Positions 51,775 through 59,272 of a stretch of DNA of 64,000 nt are shown in pieces. The notes beneath the pieces were generated by a model. It did no database searches. It saw only the letters and a list, made by a program, of their open reading frames with translations, and had not been told where the DNA came from. Position numbers and translations under genes: made by a program. This DNA comes from Armatimonadota bacterium (GTDB lineage Bacteria > Armatimonadota > Fimbriimonadia > Fimbriimonadales > Fimbriimonadaceae), in assembly GCA_018268375.1 (NCBI GenBank), contig JAFDWS010000006.1, forward strand, positions 479,115 through 543,114. The letters are read 5' to 3'. Each line of letters starts with the position of its first letter. Position 1 is the first letter of the stretch.

Positions 51775-52818
51775 ATGTTTGAAAATCTGCTGAGAGAGCT
51801 TCGAAAATTTGAGCATGGCGTGCGAATCGAAGTTCGGGTCGAGACCGACGAGAAGGGCTTCCTCGACCGAAAATGCCCGCATGAAAACTGTGGGGAGCAT
51901 TTCAAGGTCCTGCTTAAGGACTGGAAAGACAAGGTGCCTGACGCGAAGGCGTACTGCCCGATCTGTGGCGGTAGTGCTCGTAGCACTGAGTGGAACACTC
52001 CTGAGCAGGAGCGATCCTTCTCCGATCAGGCGCACAACCATGTCTCGCAGCTCATCGCGGATGCGAACGAGAAAGACGTTAGCGCGTTCAATTCAAGGCA
52101 ACCTTCTGGGGGGTTCATATCTATGCGGATGGAGCATAGGAGAGGGTTGCTCCTTCCGACACTTCCAAGTCGGGCTAGAGATGCCTTTGAACAGGAGTTC
52201 CAATGTGAACAGTGTGCTTGCCAATACTCTTCCGTTGGGGCAGCATTCTTTTGCCCAGCGTGCGGCCACAATTCGGCTGGCTCCCAGTACTGGGCCGCTC
52301 TTGAGGCCGTTCGCAAGCTCTTGGACGGAGTCGAGGAACTTAGAGCCCACCTGGAGCAGTCGGTCGGTCGCGACGGTGCCCGCGACATCGTCCGCCTGTT
52401 GGTCGAGAACACTGCCACAAAACTCGTTGGATCATTCCAGCGGTTTGCAGAGGTCAGATACTCTGAAATTGCAGGCCAGATTCCTAGACGAAACGTCTTT
52501 CAAGGGGTCGCAGCTGGATCTGACCTCTGGCTCGCAGTGACGGGTTCCAGCTACGAATCCCTCATTGGCCCAACTGACCTTGCAACCATTTCGCGCTTAT
52601 TCCAGCAACGACACCTGTTCGCTCATCGAGACGGCATCGTTGACCAGGATTATGTCGACCGCTCCGGCGACCGCAGGTTCTCACCGGGGCAACGGCTCAT
52701 AGTAAGTGTTGACGAGGTACGTCGTGTTCTGGATGTCCTCGACCGCCTTGCGCGGGGGATGAGCAATGGGCCCGAAAATGCGAATTCCGGGCACGACCCG
52801 TCCTTACCTCTAACATGA
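51775..52818 (+). CDS. Zinc-ribbon protein with C-terminal HEPN-like RX4H motif
   Basis: 347 residues from the ATG at 51775, with GAGGA nine bases upstream; an in-frame ATG at 51727 lies without such a site. Two cysteine clusters: CPHENCG...CPICGG (34, 39, 61, 64) and CEQC...CPACGHN (144, 147, 160, 163), two zinc ribbons. Residues ~175-335 are helical and contain LFQQRHLFAHRDG, that is Arg279-x4-His284, the active-site pattern of HEPN RNases, within the common RHxxxHxxG-type stretch. Such proteins cut RNA in toxin-antitoxin and abortive-infection systems. The gene overlaps the next by four bases (ATGA). Function is inferred, not shown. Confidence 0.62.
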   Translation: MFENLLRELRKFEHGVRIEVRVETDEKGFLDRKCPHENCGEHFKVLLKDWKDKVPDAKAYCPICGGSARSTEWNTPEQERSFSDQAHNHVSQLIADANEKDVSAFNSRQPSGGFISMRMEHRRGLLLPTLPSRARDAFEQEFQCEQCACQYSSVGAAFFCPACGHNSAGSQYWAALEAVRKLLDGVEELRAHLEQSVGRDGARDIVRLLVENTATKLVGSFQRFAEVRYSEIAGQIPRRNVFQGVAAGSDLWLAVTGSSYESLIGPTDLATISRLFQQRHLFAHRDGIVDQDYVDRSGDRRFSPGQRLIVSVDEVRRVLDVLDRLARGMSNGPENANSGHDPSLPLT

Positions 52819-53804
52819 TTGATCAAAAGCGACGCATCGCATTGGCTGCGGCGGCCCTCAGGCGAGAAGAGGAGCGGCTTCGAGACAATGTCAACCACGG
52901 GCTCATGGAGGAGCATTTGGGCAAGGATCAAGCCCTCTTCAACCGAGTTTGCGCCGTTATGGACAATGTTGGCGACACCACGCTGGCGCTCGCTCACCTG
53001 CCAAATAGTGGTGGCGAGGAAAAGGGAATGGCCTACCTGGTGACACATGGAGCCTTTCAGAGCATGGAAATCCTTGTGAGTGCATGCCGACTCATCGGTG
53101 CTGACCTTGGAGTGTCGTACTCGAAGGAACTCGACGCGGAGATCGACAGGATCAAGGACGTGCGAGTTCGGGTGACGGGCCATCCCTACGACTTCAAGAG
53201 CAACAAGAAGACCGGGCGCAGAGCCGGCACTAGCGGCATCAGTCGGATCACCCTTGGTATTAGCGGGTTTAGCCTTCACGAATGGACCGAGGACGGTAAA
53301 TGCATGATCACCGGGGTCAGCACGTTCGACTATGCAGTTAAGAGTCTGAGGATCGCACGCCGCTGCCTCCGATATGTCAATGAAGCGCTCTCAGTCCGTG
53401 TCAAAGACTTAGAACGAGAGTGGGTTGCTCGCCCACTTTATGACCATGTAGCGCAGCTCACCTATTGGTGCGGCAAGCTCAACGAGGCCGTGCGTACCGG
53501 AGCCGCGCCCGTTGGCATCCTGCAAACCATCGAGGAAACTTTGGTGCAACTTCGTGCTGACAAGCGCGTGGCAGGCGGAAATGGTGAGGGGCTCAGATAC
53601 CACCTGGACTTCACAGACGAGGCGATTCGCCTGCTCAAGTGCGCATGGAGCGACCCTCAGCAACCGTCAGCGGATCTGCAGCAGGAGCGTGTAAATTCTC
53701 GGTTTCTTGCCGACCAATGTAACGACATCGTGTCCGCGTGCCAAAGTCTTGACCGGGCATTTGACCCTGATGCGGGTCTGCCGGTTGTACTGGTCGCAGA
53801 CTAA
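52815..53804 (+). CDS. HEPN-like helical protein, partner of the preceding gene
   Basis: 329 residues, all-helical, cytoplasmic. Residues 109-123 read EIDRIKDVRVRVTGHP: Arg117-x5-His123 in the context (I/L)(R/K)DxRxxxxGHP that recurs in HEPN-fold proteins. The stop of the previous gene and this ATG overlap, so the two are made in fixed proportion. I do not recognise a family. A second possibility is that it is an antitoxin-like or inactive HEPN relative. It is separated from the DpdA-like gene by 61 bases. Confidence 0.5.
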   Translation: MIDQKRRIALAAAALRREEERLRDNVNHGLMEEHLGKDQALFNRVCAVMDNVGDTTLALAHLPNSGGEEKGMAYLVTHGAFQSMEILVSACRLIGADLGVSYSKELDAEIDRIKDVRVRVTGHPYDFKSNKKTGRRAGTSGISRITLGISGFSLHEWTEDGKCMITGVSTFDYAVKSLRIARRCLRYVNEALSVRVKDLEREWVARPLYDHVAQLTYWCGKLNEAVRTGAAPVGILQTIEETLVQLRADKRVAGGNGEGLRYHLDFTDEAIRLLKCAWSDPQQPSADLQQERVNSRFLADQCNDIVSACQSLDRAFDPDAGLPVVLVAD

Positions 53805-53865
53805 GGGCCAGTCCGAGTAACGCATGCGTGCGGTACCCTCGCCTTGACAGCCAGCGGTAGACTAA

Positions 53866-55566
53866 TTGAAGCGAGTGAGCAGGCAGTTGCTGGTGCTCGG
53901 ATGTTCCCAGACGAAGCGCGAGACGCCAGGGGAACTCCCGGCGATAGACAGATATGACGGGCCCCCGTACCGAGTTCTGAGAGGGTTCCTGCGGCATCGT
54001 GCCTGGCCTCAGGATTTGTCCGTGGCGATCCTTTCGGCGGAGCACGGTCTTTTCGGTGGACTCAAACCAATCGCGCACTACGACCAACGGATGAACGCTG
54101 CGGGCGTGCTCAAACATAAGGACACCTGCCGAACGACCTTAGCTGCCTGGTCCAAGTCACATTCCAGCATCCATTTTTCACTCGGGAAGGATTACCTGCC
54201 CGCTGTAAAGGACTCCATCGAGCACGATTTGAAGGGTAAAGCCGAGGTCTTTGAGGGACCGATTGGCATGAAACTTCACCAAATCAAAGGTTTTCTGGAA
54301 TCTACGAAGTCGCCACATAGATCAAAGCCAACTGTAGTTCCCGGTGCAGGAAAGATTACATATTTCCTGCCCGACTGGGACGACCTTCTTGACGGTGATT
54401 TTGATTTCGCAAACGATTCCTTTTCCGGCTCTTCGAGAAGCCTGAGACATGATCAGCATTGCTGCATTCTGATGAAGCCGAAACGGATGTGCGACGGGGT
54501 CTTGGTTAGCCTTGCACAGCACGTAACATCCAAGGGTCCCCTTCGACGCATCATCGGCACCGAGGAAGGCTCTCTTGCACCTAGGCACCTCAGAAACCAA
54601 TTTGGCCTTCAGGATGACCAATGGCTTTTCGGAGATTGCGGTGCCTTCAGCTACCTCAACGAGGATCGGCCAGCAATTGAAGTCGAACAGGCAGTTGCCC
54701 TCTACGAACTTCATGGATTCGACTTTGGTGCCTCAGTGGATCACATTCCGGTCAAGGCTGTGGTGCGCGACGGCAAGTCCATCGATTTGACCGAAGAGCA
54801 GCGGCAGGAGCGTGTCAATACGACCAAGAGGAATGCGGAGCGCTTCCTAGGCTTGGTTAGGTCGCGGAACCTCGGCTTCACTCCGGTAGGAACGATCCAG
54901 GCGCTCAGCCCATCGGCTTACGGTGAAACCGTCCGACACTACTGCGACCTGGGCTACGAGCATATCGCCGTCGGTGGTCTGGTGCCGCTACAAGATTCGC
55001 TTGTTGAGCAAATCGTGACAGCGGTCACTGCTGCAGCAAATGACATGAAGAGCCGCCCCTGGATTCACTTATTTGGCGTGTTCCGACCGAAACTCCAATC
55101 GAAGTTCCGCGAGCTGGGAGTAGACAGTTTCGACAGCGCAACCTATTTCAGAAAGGCGTGGCTCCGGTCGGACCAAAACTATCTCGCAGCCAATGGGAAG
55201 TGGTATTCGGCCCTTCGTATTCCAATGACCAGTGATGGCAGGACGCGGAAGAAACTCGAGGCAAATGGAGCCAACATCATCGAACTGGAGCTCGAAGAAG
55301 CACACGTACTGAAGCTATTATCGGAATTTGAAAGTGGAGGGGTCGCAGTTGATACCGTGGTCGAAGCGCTCCTTTCGTATGATGAGCACCTGACAAGGTC
55401 AAGTGAGTCGAGGTCGCTTCGTGACAAATACCGCAAGACGCTTGAAGACCGACCGTGGGAGGATTGTGACTGCCCGTTTTGTTCGAAGGCGGGGATTCAC
55501 GTCCTCGTATTTCGCGGAGCAAATCGAAACAAACGACGTGGTGCGCATAACACACTCATGCTCTAA
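53866..55566 (+). CDS. DpdA-like tRNA-guanine-transglycosylase fold protein with N-terminal YaaA/DUF6884-like domain
   Basis: 566 residues (TTG at 53866; GTG at 53875 is an alternative). N-terminal ~130 residues: LVLGCSQTKRE, PAIDRYDGPPYRVLRG, VAILSAEHGLFG, HYDQRM, as in DUF6884/YaaA-like domains. From ~250 the protein follows the DpdA pattern, a TGT relative that exchanges a base in DNA for preQ0: FGDCGAFSY (Asp257), DFGASVDHI, LGFTPVGTIQ, YEHIAVGGLV, HLFGVFRP, SFDSATYFR (Asp423, nucleophile position) and the zinc site Cys534-x-Cys536-x2-Cys539 plus His561 in NKRRGAHN. All catalytic and zinc positions are thus kept. The protein ends 5 residues after the zinc His, maybe cut short by the adjoining recombinase remnant. 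No preQ0-synthesis or other dpd genes are nearby. Confidence 0.8.
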   Translation: MKRVSRQLLVLGCSQTKRETPGELPAIDRYDGPPYRVLRGFLRHRAWPQDLSVAILSAEHGLFGGLKPIAHYDQRMNAAGVLKHKDTCRTTLAAWSKSHSSIHFSLGKDYLPAVKDSIEHDLKGKAEVFEGPIGMKLHQIKGFLESTKSPHRSKPTVVPGAGKITYFLPDWDDLLDGDFDFANDSFSGSSRSLRHDQHCCILMKPKRMCDGVLVSLAQHVTSKGPLRRIIGTEEGSLAPRHLRNQFGLQDDQWLFGDCGAFSYLNEDRPAIEVEQAVALYELHGFDFGASVDHIPVKAVVRDGKSIDLTEEQRQERVNTTKRNAERFLGLVRSRNLGFTPVGTIQALSPSAYGETVRHYCDLGYEHIAVGGLVPLQDSLVEQIVTAVTAAANDMKSRPWIHLFGVFRPKLQSKFRELGVDSFDSATYFRKAWLRSDQNYLAANGKWYSALRIPMTSDGRTRKKLEANGANIIELELEEAHVLKLLSEFESGGVAVDTVVEALLSYDEHLTRSSESRSLRDKYRKTLEDRPWEDCDCPFCSKAGIHVLVFRGANRNKRRGAHNTLML

Positions 55567-56842
55567 GGTGGACCGCTTGTACCGAAACTTCGCCGACTAC
55601 GTGAAGGTGGACAGTCTCAAAGTCGAGCTGCACTTCGTGAAAGAGGGCATGGTCGTCTCCGAGTCCTCCAAGAGCCAAGACAAGTTCATGCACGGAATCC
55701 GTGTGCTGATGGCGAAGAACTATGTCGACAACCTGTCCGAGGAGATTCGCAAGGGCTTGGACGAGAAGGCCGCTCAAGGCATCTATCCGACCCATGCGCC
55801 GCTCGGCTATCTCAACTCGCTCGAGCCCGGTACTAGAAGGAAGATCATCGTGCCCGATCCGGCAAGAGCGGTGCTGGTGAAGGAACTGTTCGAGGTCTAC
55901 GGAAGCGGAGGCTCCTCGCTCGAGGTCTTGACCAAGCACGCTCAAAAGATTGGGCTGACCAGCAAGAAGGGACGGCCGTTGCCGCGGAGCGGCGTTGCCC
56001 AACTCCTGAAACACCCTGTTTACTGCGGCGTCGTCCGTTGGTCTGGAAAGGAGACGAAAGGAGTCCACGAACCTCTGGTCAGCCGCGACCTGTGGGAACA
56101 GTGCCAGGCAGTGATGTCTGGGCGCAAGAACAACAACAGCGGTTACGGTGTTAAAGACTTCGCTTACCGTGGCCTCGTCCGTTGCAAGTGTGGTGGCGTC
56201 ATGACCGGAGAAGTCAAGCAAGGGAAGTTCGTGTACTACCACTGCGCGGGCAGAAAGAAGCATGTCTGTGGTCAGCCGTTCGTGAGGGAAGAAAAACTGA
56301 CGGAGCAGTTCGCCGCGCGCCTCGACGAGATACTTCTCGACCCTTGTGACATGGAATGGCTCGTTTACGGATTGGACGAATTCACAGTAGACCGAACCGC
56401 GAGGCGCGATAACAGGGAGGCCGAGATAACGGCGGAGGTCGCCTCGCTCAAGGTTAGGCTCGAAACTCTCTACCTCGACAAACTCTCCGGCGACGTCAGT
56501 CCCGCGTTCTATTCAGAGACCCGCCAGAAGTGGGAAGCCAAGGTCACAGACCTTGAGCTTGAACTGGCCGCGCTCGACCGGGCAGAGGCGGTTGCAGGAT
56601 GGGAGGTCGCCCGGGTGCTCGAAGTGGCGTCCGAGGCATCGAGTAGGTTCAAAAGCCTGAATTCTGCCGAGCGCCGGACAGTCGTCGAAGAAGTGTGCTC
56701 GAACTGCCGATGGGAGGACGGCGAGCTAAAGATCGAATTCAATCCCCTTTGGGATTTGATGCTGAACGCTCTGGTGTCCAAACGATCCGATGCCGATCCC
56801 AAGGGGCGTCAAGCGGCGAAATCTGTAGATTGGTGGAGATGA
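55565..56842 (+). pseudogene. Large serine recombinase, N-terminal catalytic domain missing
   Basis: The recombinase similarity begins abruptly at KVDRLYRNFADYV (55565), which lies ~80 residues into a normal large serine recombinase, so the resolvase domain with the active-site Ser is absent. What remains is the E-helix region, the recombinase domain (GIYPTHAPLGYLN), the zinc beta-ribbon (RCKCGGVMTG...YHC...HVCGQP) and the coiled-coil motif (ITAEVASLKVRLETLYLDKL). The frame stays open upstream to 55403, but that part overlaps dpdA out of frame and is not recombinase-like. The remnant starts at the base where the DpdA-like gene ends, so a deletion or recombination joined the two. It should be inactive. 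Confidence 0.75.
56831..56840 (+). repeat. Third copy of the ten-base TGGTGGAGAT at the recombinase 3' end
   Basis: The last codons of the recombinase remnant (Trp-Trp-Arg-stop) are encoded by TGGTGGAGATGA. The first ten bases equal the start of both 39-bp repeats at 49762 and 50480. Large serine recombinase genes usually lie next to one attachment site, so this may be an att half-site. Confidence 0.35.
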
Positions 56843-56871
56843 TGGGGTGCGAATTTGTAGCTAAAACTCTC

Positions 56872-56895
56872 CTATACTGACATCTATACTGTCAT
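56872..56895 (+). promoter_or_regulatory. 12-bp tandem repeat upstream of the integrase
   Basis: CTATACTGACAT (56872-56883) is followed at once by CTATACTGTCAT (56884-56895), one mismatch. Each holds a TATACT box that could act as a -10 element. The array ends 19 bases before the integrase ATG and could be an operator or an arm-type site for integrase/excisionase. Confidence 0.45.
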
Positions 56896-56914
56896 TTTCG
56901 GGTACACTGGGGCC

Positions 56915-58114
56915 ATGAAATTGAAAGCAGTGATGCCCCGCGATAGAAGCGCCAATCTTCGTTTCAATGAGCGTACCCAACGATGGGATTATTTGGTTCG
57001 GCTGGTACGCCCCGACGGTAGCCTATTTAGGCGCGCAGGATCGGCAGTCTCAGAAGCCGAGTCGCGCGAGAAACGCAACGCGGCCTATCGCGAATTCAAT
57101 AACGATCTTGGTGTGGCCAAAGAAGAGAAGAAGCGCACACGGCGCGAAGGTGCGAATGACCTTCGAGGATGGACCGAGCGGGTTATGCCACTAATCAGGC
57201 ACGACTGCGCCCCGACGACCTTCGAAGCCTATTGCCACAGTTTGGAGAACCACGTATTGCCAGCACTTGGGTTGCTCCCACTCGAAGAAGTGCGTTCACT
57301 GGTCATTACCGAGCACTTGCAGAAGTTGAGCAAGGAGTTGAGTCCTGGTGTCGCCTCGCAGGCCCGGTCAGCGCTGTCCAGAGTCTTGCAGATAGCCGCT
57401 TCGGACGGACGCATTCCAGCCAATCCGGTCTCAAGTGTTCGGATCGGTGCAAGAGAGCGAAAGCTCAACCGGATCGAACGAGCCAAAAGCGGCGAGACGG
57501 GCAAGCGTTGGCTATCCCTCAGCGAGGGAAAGCACCTGCTCGTCAAGTCCAAGGGCACAGCAGCCTATATGCCTATACTGCTTGGGCTACGTTTCGGCCT
57601 ACGCTCCGGCGAAGCTTTGGGCTTGCGCTGGAGCGATGTGGACATCGCTAAAGGCGTCATGAGGATACAACAGCAAGCGGTTTGTCTCAAGGGCGTTGCT
57701 CGCCAGATTGTGCCGCCAAAGAGTGCAGCCGGTGTCCGCGATATGCCGATCCCAACCGACATTCTTGAGGAACTCACCCTCTGCAAGGCAAATGCCGAGG
57801 CAACGGGAATCGAATGGGTCTGCGTCGATGCAGGCGGCGCGCCGTTGCATCCTAAGCATGTCTCGCGGATTATCAAGGATGCTGTCACAAGCGCAGGCTT
57901 TGACGGCTCTGACGGAAACGAAGTTCCAACTAGTCACGACTTCAGATCGAGTTACCTAAGTTGGCTAGCGAACCACGCGAACAATGGAGCCGGTGTAAAG
58001 CCGCACGTTTTAATCGCTCTGGCAGGACACACCGACATCAACGTGGCGATGACTTATTATGTCAAGGCAGGAGCGGAGGACTTAGCTTCGGCGGTAAATT
58101 CGTTGTCCTTATAG
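56915..58114 (+). CDS. Tyrosine recombinase/integrase
   Basis: 399 residues, intact. N-terminal arm-binding region (~1-80, basic), SAM-like core-binding domain (~84-175, TTFEAYCHSLENHVLPALG) and catalytic domain with Arg230 in FGLRSGEALGLRW, Lys269 in PPKSAAG, His341 and Arg344 in SHDFRSS, His372 in LAGHTD and Tyr381/382 in AMTYY. It should integrate the element into and excise it from the chromosome. The start is the ATG at 56915. It converges on the excisionase-like gene, with 8 bases between stops. Confidence 0.92.
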   Translation: MKLKAVMPRDRSANLRFNERTQRWDYLVRLVRPDGSLFRRAGSAVSEAESREKRNAAYREFNNDLGVAKEEKKRTRREGANDLRGWTERVMPLIRHDCAPTTFEAYCHSLENHVLPALGLLPLEEVRSLVITEHLQKLSKELSPGVASQARSALSRVLQIAASDGRIPANPVSSVRIGARERKLNRIERAKSGETGKRWLSLSEGKHLLVKSKGTAAYMPILLGLRFGLRSGEALGLRWSDVDIAKGVMRIQQQAVCLKGVARQIVPPKSAAGVRDMPIPTDILEELTLCKANAEATGIEWVCVDAGGAPLHPKHVSRIIKDAVTSAGFDGSDGNEVPTSHDFRSSYLSWLANHANNGAGVKPHVLIALAGHTDINVAMTYYVKAGAEDLASAVNSLSL

Positions 58115-58122
58115 CTGGCGCT

Positions 58123-58422
58123 CTAACGCGCCTTGCGCTTGAACGGATTCTCCCCGTCAAAGTCGCGAATGTACTCTTCCAGCATGGCGCGGCTAACACG
58201 TCGCGAGCGCTCGGTGCCTGGCGGCACCGCTGAGCGTAAATGCCCCTGGGCCACCAATGCCTCGACCGTCCTTTCGCTAAGCGAAAGGATCGTCGCGCAC
58301 TCGGCCAGCGTGAATAACTCCTTTTGGAGCGGTGCTTCCCGCAGCGAGAAATTCACTTCTGGAGCTTTGTCTTGCATAAAGCCCTTCAAAGATTGTTCGC
58401 GAGCAGATGGCCTTTCAGACAT
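58123..58422 (-). CDS. Excisionase-like helix-turn-helix protein
   Basis: 99 residues from the ATG at 58422; the frame is open to 58755, but that part is opposite another gene and lacks homology. Residues ~35-85 form a MerR-like winged-helix of the excisionase type: LFTLAECATILSLSERTVEALVAQGHL, ending in RRVSRAMLEEYI. Such proteins choose between integration and excision. Placement tail-to-tail beside the integrase supports this. The N-terminal 30 residues are charged and probably unfolded. Confidence 0.75.
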   Translation of the reverse strand: MSERPSAREQSLKGFMQDKAPEVNFSLREAPLQKELFTLAECATILSLSERTVEALVAQGHLRSAVPPGTERSRRVSRAMLEEYIRDFDGENPFKRKAR

Positions 58423-58495
58423 TCCTTCACTAATTCCTGTCGTATCGGAATACCTACAAACTACGGATACGTTGCCTAACTTGATTGTGTTGACG

Positions 58496-58942
58496 TCAAT
58501 GTGTCGGATTACTTCCGGGTTTGTTCTCTTGCCTTGACTTTGGCTCCTCGGATAGCCTCTGTACGTGCACCTCGATTGATTCGACAAACGGCGCATTCTC
58601 ATCACTTGGCATGGGCCACCGAGATGCGTCGTACTCCTGAACGAAGTCGCAGCGCTCTTCCGCAATCGCTTCAGCGATCGGTGTGAGGTTTCGACCGAGA
58701 ATGACGAAGACCGCGAAAGTGTACACGAGGCAGAGCTCGGTCCCATAAATCCCATCTTCTACAACTCGAAGCAAATAGCCGTAGGGGACCCGCTCCCAAG
58801 CGTGGCTAGTCGGCCTCACCGCCAGGCGGATTTGCCGCCGGTCCACAGCCTTGAACGCCTGATACTCATCGCTGGCAGTAGGAGAATCTGCCCCGCTTTG
58901 GGAGCCTCTATCTCTTCGAAACTGTGCTAGCGGATCGCTCAT
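58496..58942 (-). CDS. Hypothetical protein of the mobilization region
   Basis: 148 residues from the ATG at 58942 (a GTG five codons upstream at 58957 is possible). It is acidic with mixed helices and strands; recognisable phrases are EYQAFKAVDRRQIRLAV, GYLLRVVEDGIYGTELCLVYTFAVFVILGRNL and VESIEVHVQRLSEEP. No family recognised, no membrane segment, no DNA-binding motif. It lies between the excisionase-like gene and the small gene beside the relaxase, all on the minus strand. Confidence 0.6.
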   Translation of the reverse strand: MSDPLAQFRRDRGSQSGADSPTASDEYQAFKAVDRRQIRLAVRPTSHAWERVPYGYLLRVVEDGIYGTELCLVYTFAVFVILGRNLTPIAEAIAEERCDFVQEYDASRWPMPSDENAPFVESIEVHVQRLSEEPKSRQENKPGSNPTH

Positions 58943-59009
58943 CGAAGCACCTTGCACCTAACCCTCTGGTAGAAGATTAACATGAATTTACAATTCGGGA
59001 AAGCAGAAT

Positions 59010-59255
59010 CTACTCTCCAGGAGCCTCTGGACCCCGCAGTTTCCCTTGGATTTCTTGTACCAGCGCCTCCCGGCTCCGCTCGTGGCGTAACTGTTCTACG
59101 AAGGGTAGCTCGGGAGCTTCGGGCAGAGGCTGAAAACGCGGCTGCCCGAACACATCGTATCCGGTCGTTCCATACGTTATGACCCGATGAATATCGTCCC
59201 TAACGGCGGCGACAGCCGATACAGCGCGCCTCTTTGCGTCTTCGTCTAGTGCCAT
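59010..59255 (-). CDS. Small hypothetical protein downstream of the relaxase
   Basis: 81 residues from the ATG at 59255; a start at 59336 would overlap mobA. Helical, with the phrases DEDAKRRAVSAVAAVRDDIHRVI and FVEQLRHERSREALVQEIQG. No family recognised. The distance of 17 bases from the mobA stop suggests it is translated from the same message and may be a relaxase accessory protein. Confidence 0.5.
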   Translation of the reverse strand: MALDEDAKRRAVSAVAAVRDDIHRVITYGTTGYDVFGQPRFQPLPEAPELPFVEQLRHERSREALVQEIQGKLRGPEAPGE

Positions 59256-59272
59256 GTTCGTTATTCTAGTCC

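Noticed and set aside
55403-55564. Upstream part of the recombinase reading frame
   Set aside because: It lies inside the DpdA-like gene in another frame and does not look like a resolvase catalytic domain (no active-site Ser motif), so the recombinase is treated as truncated.
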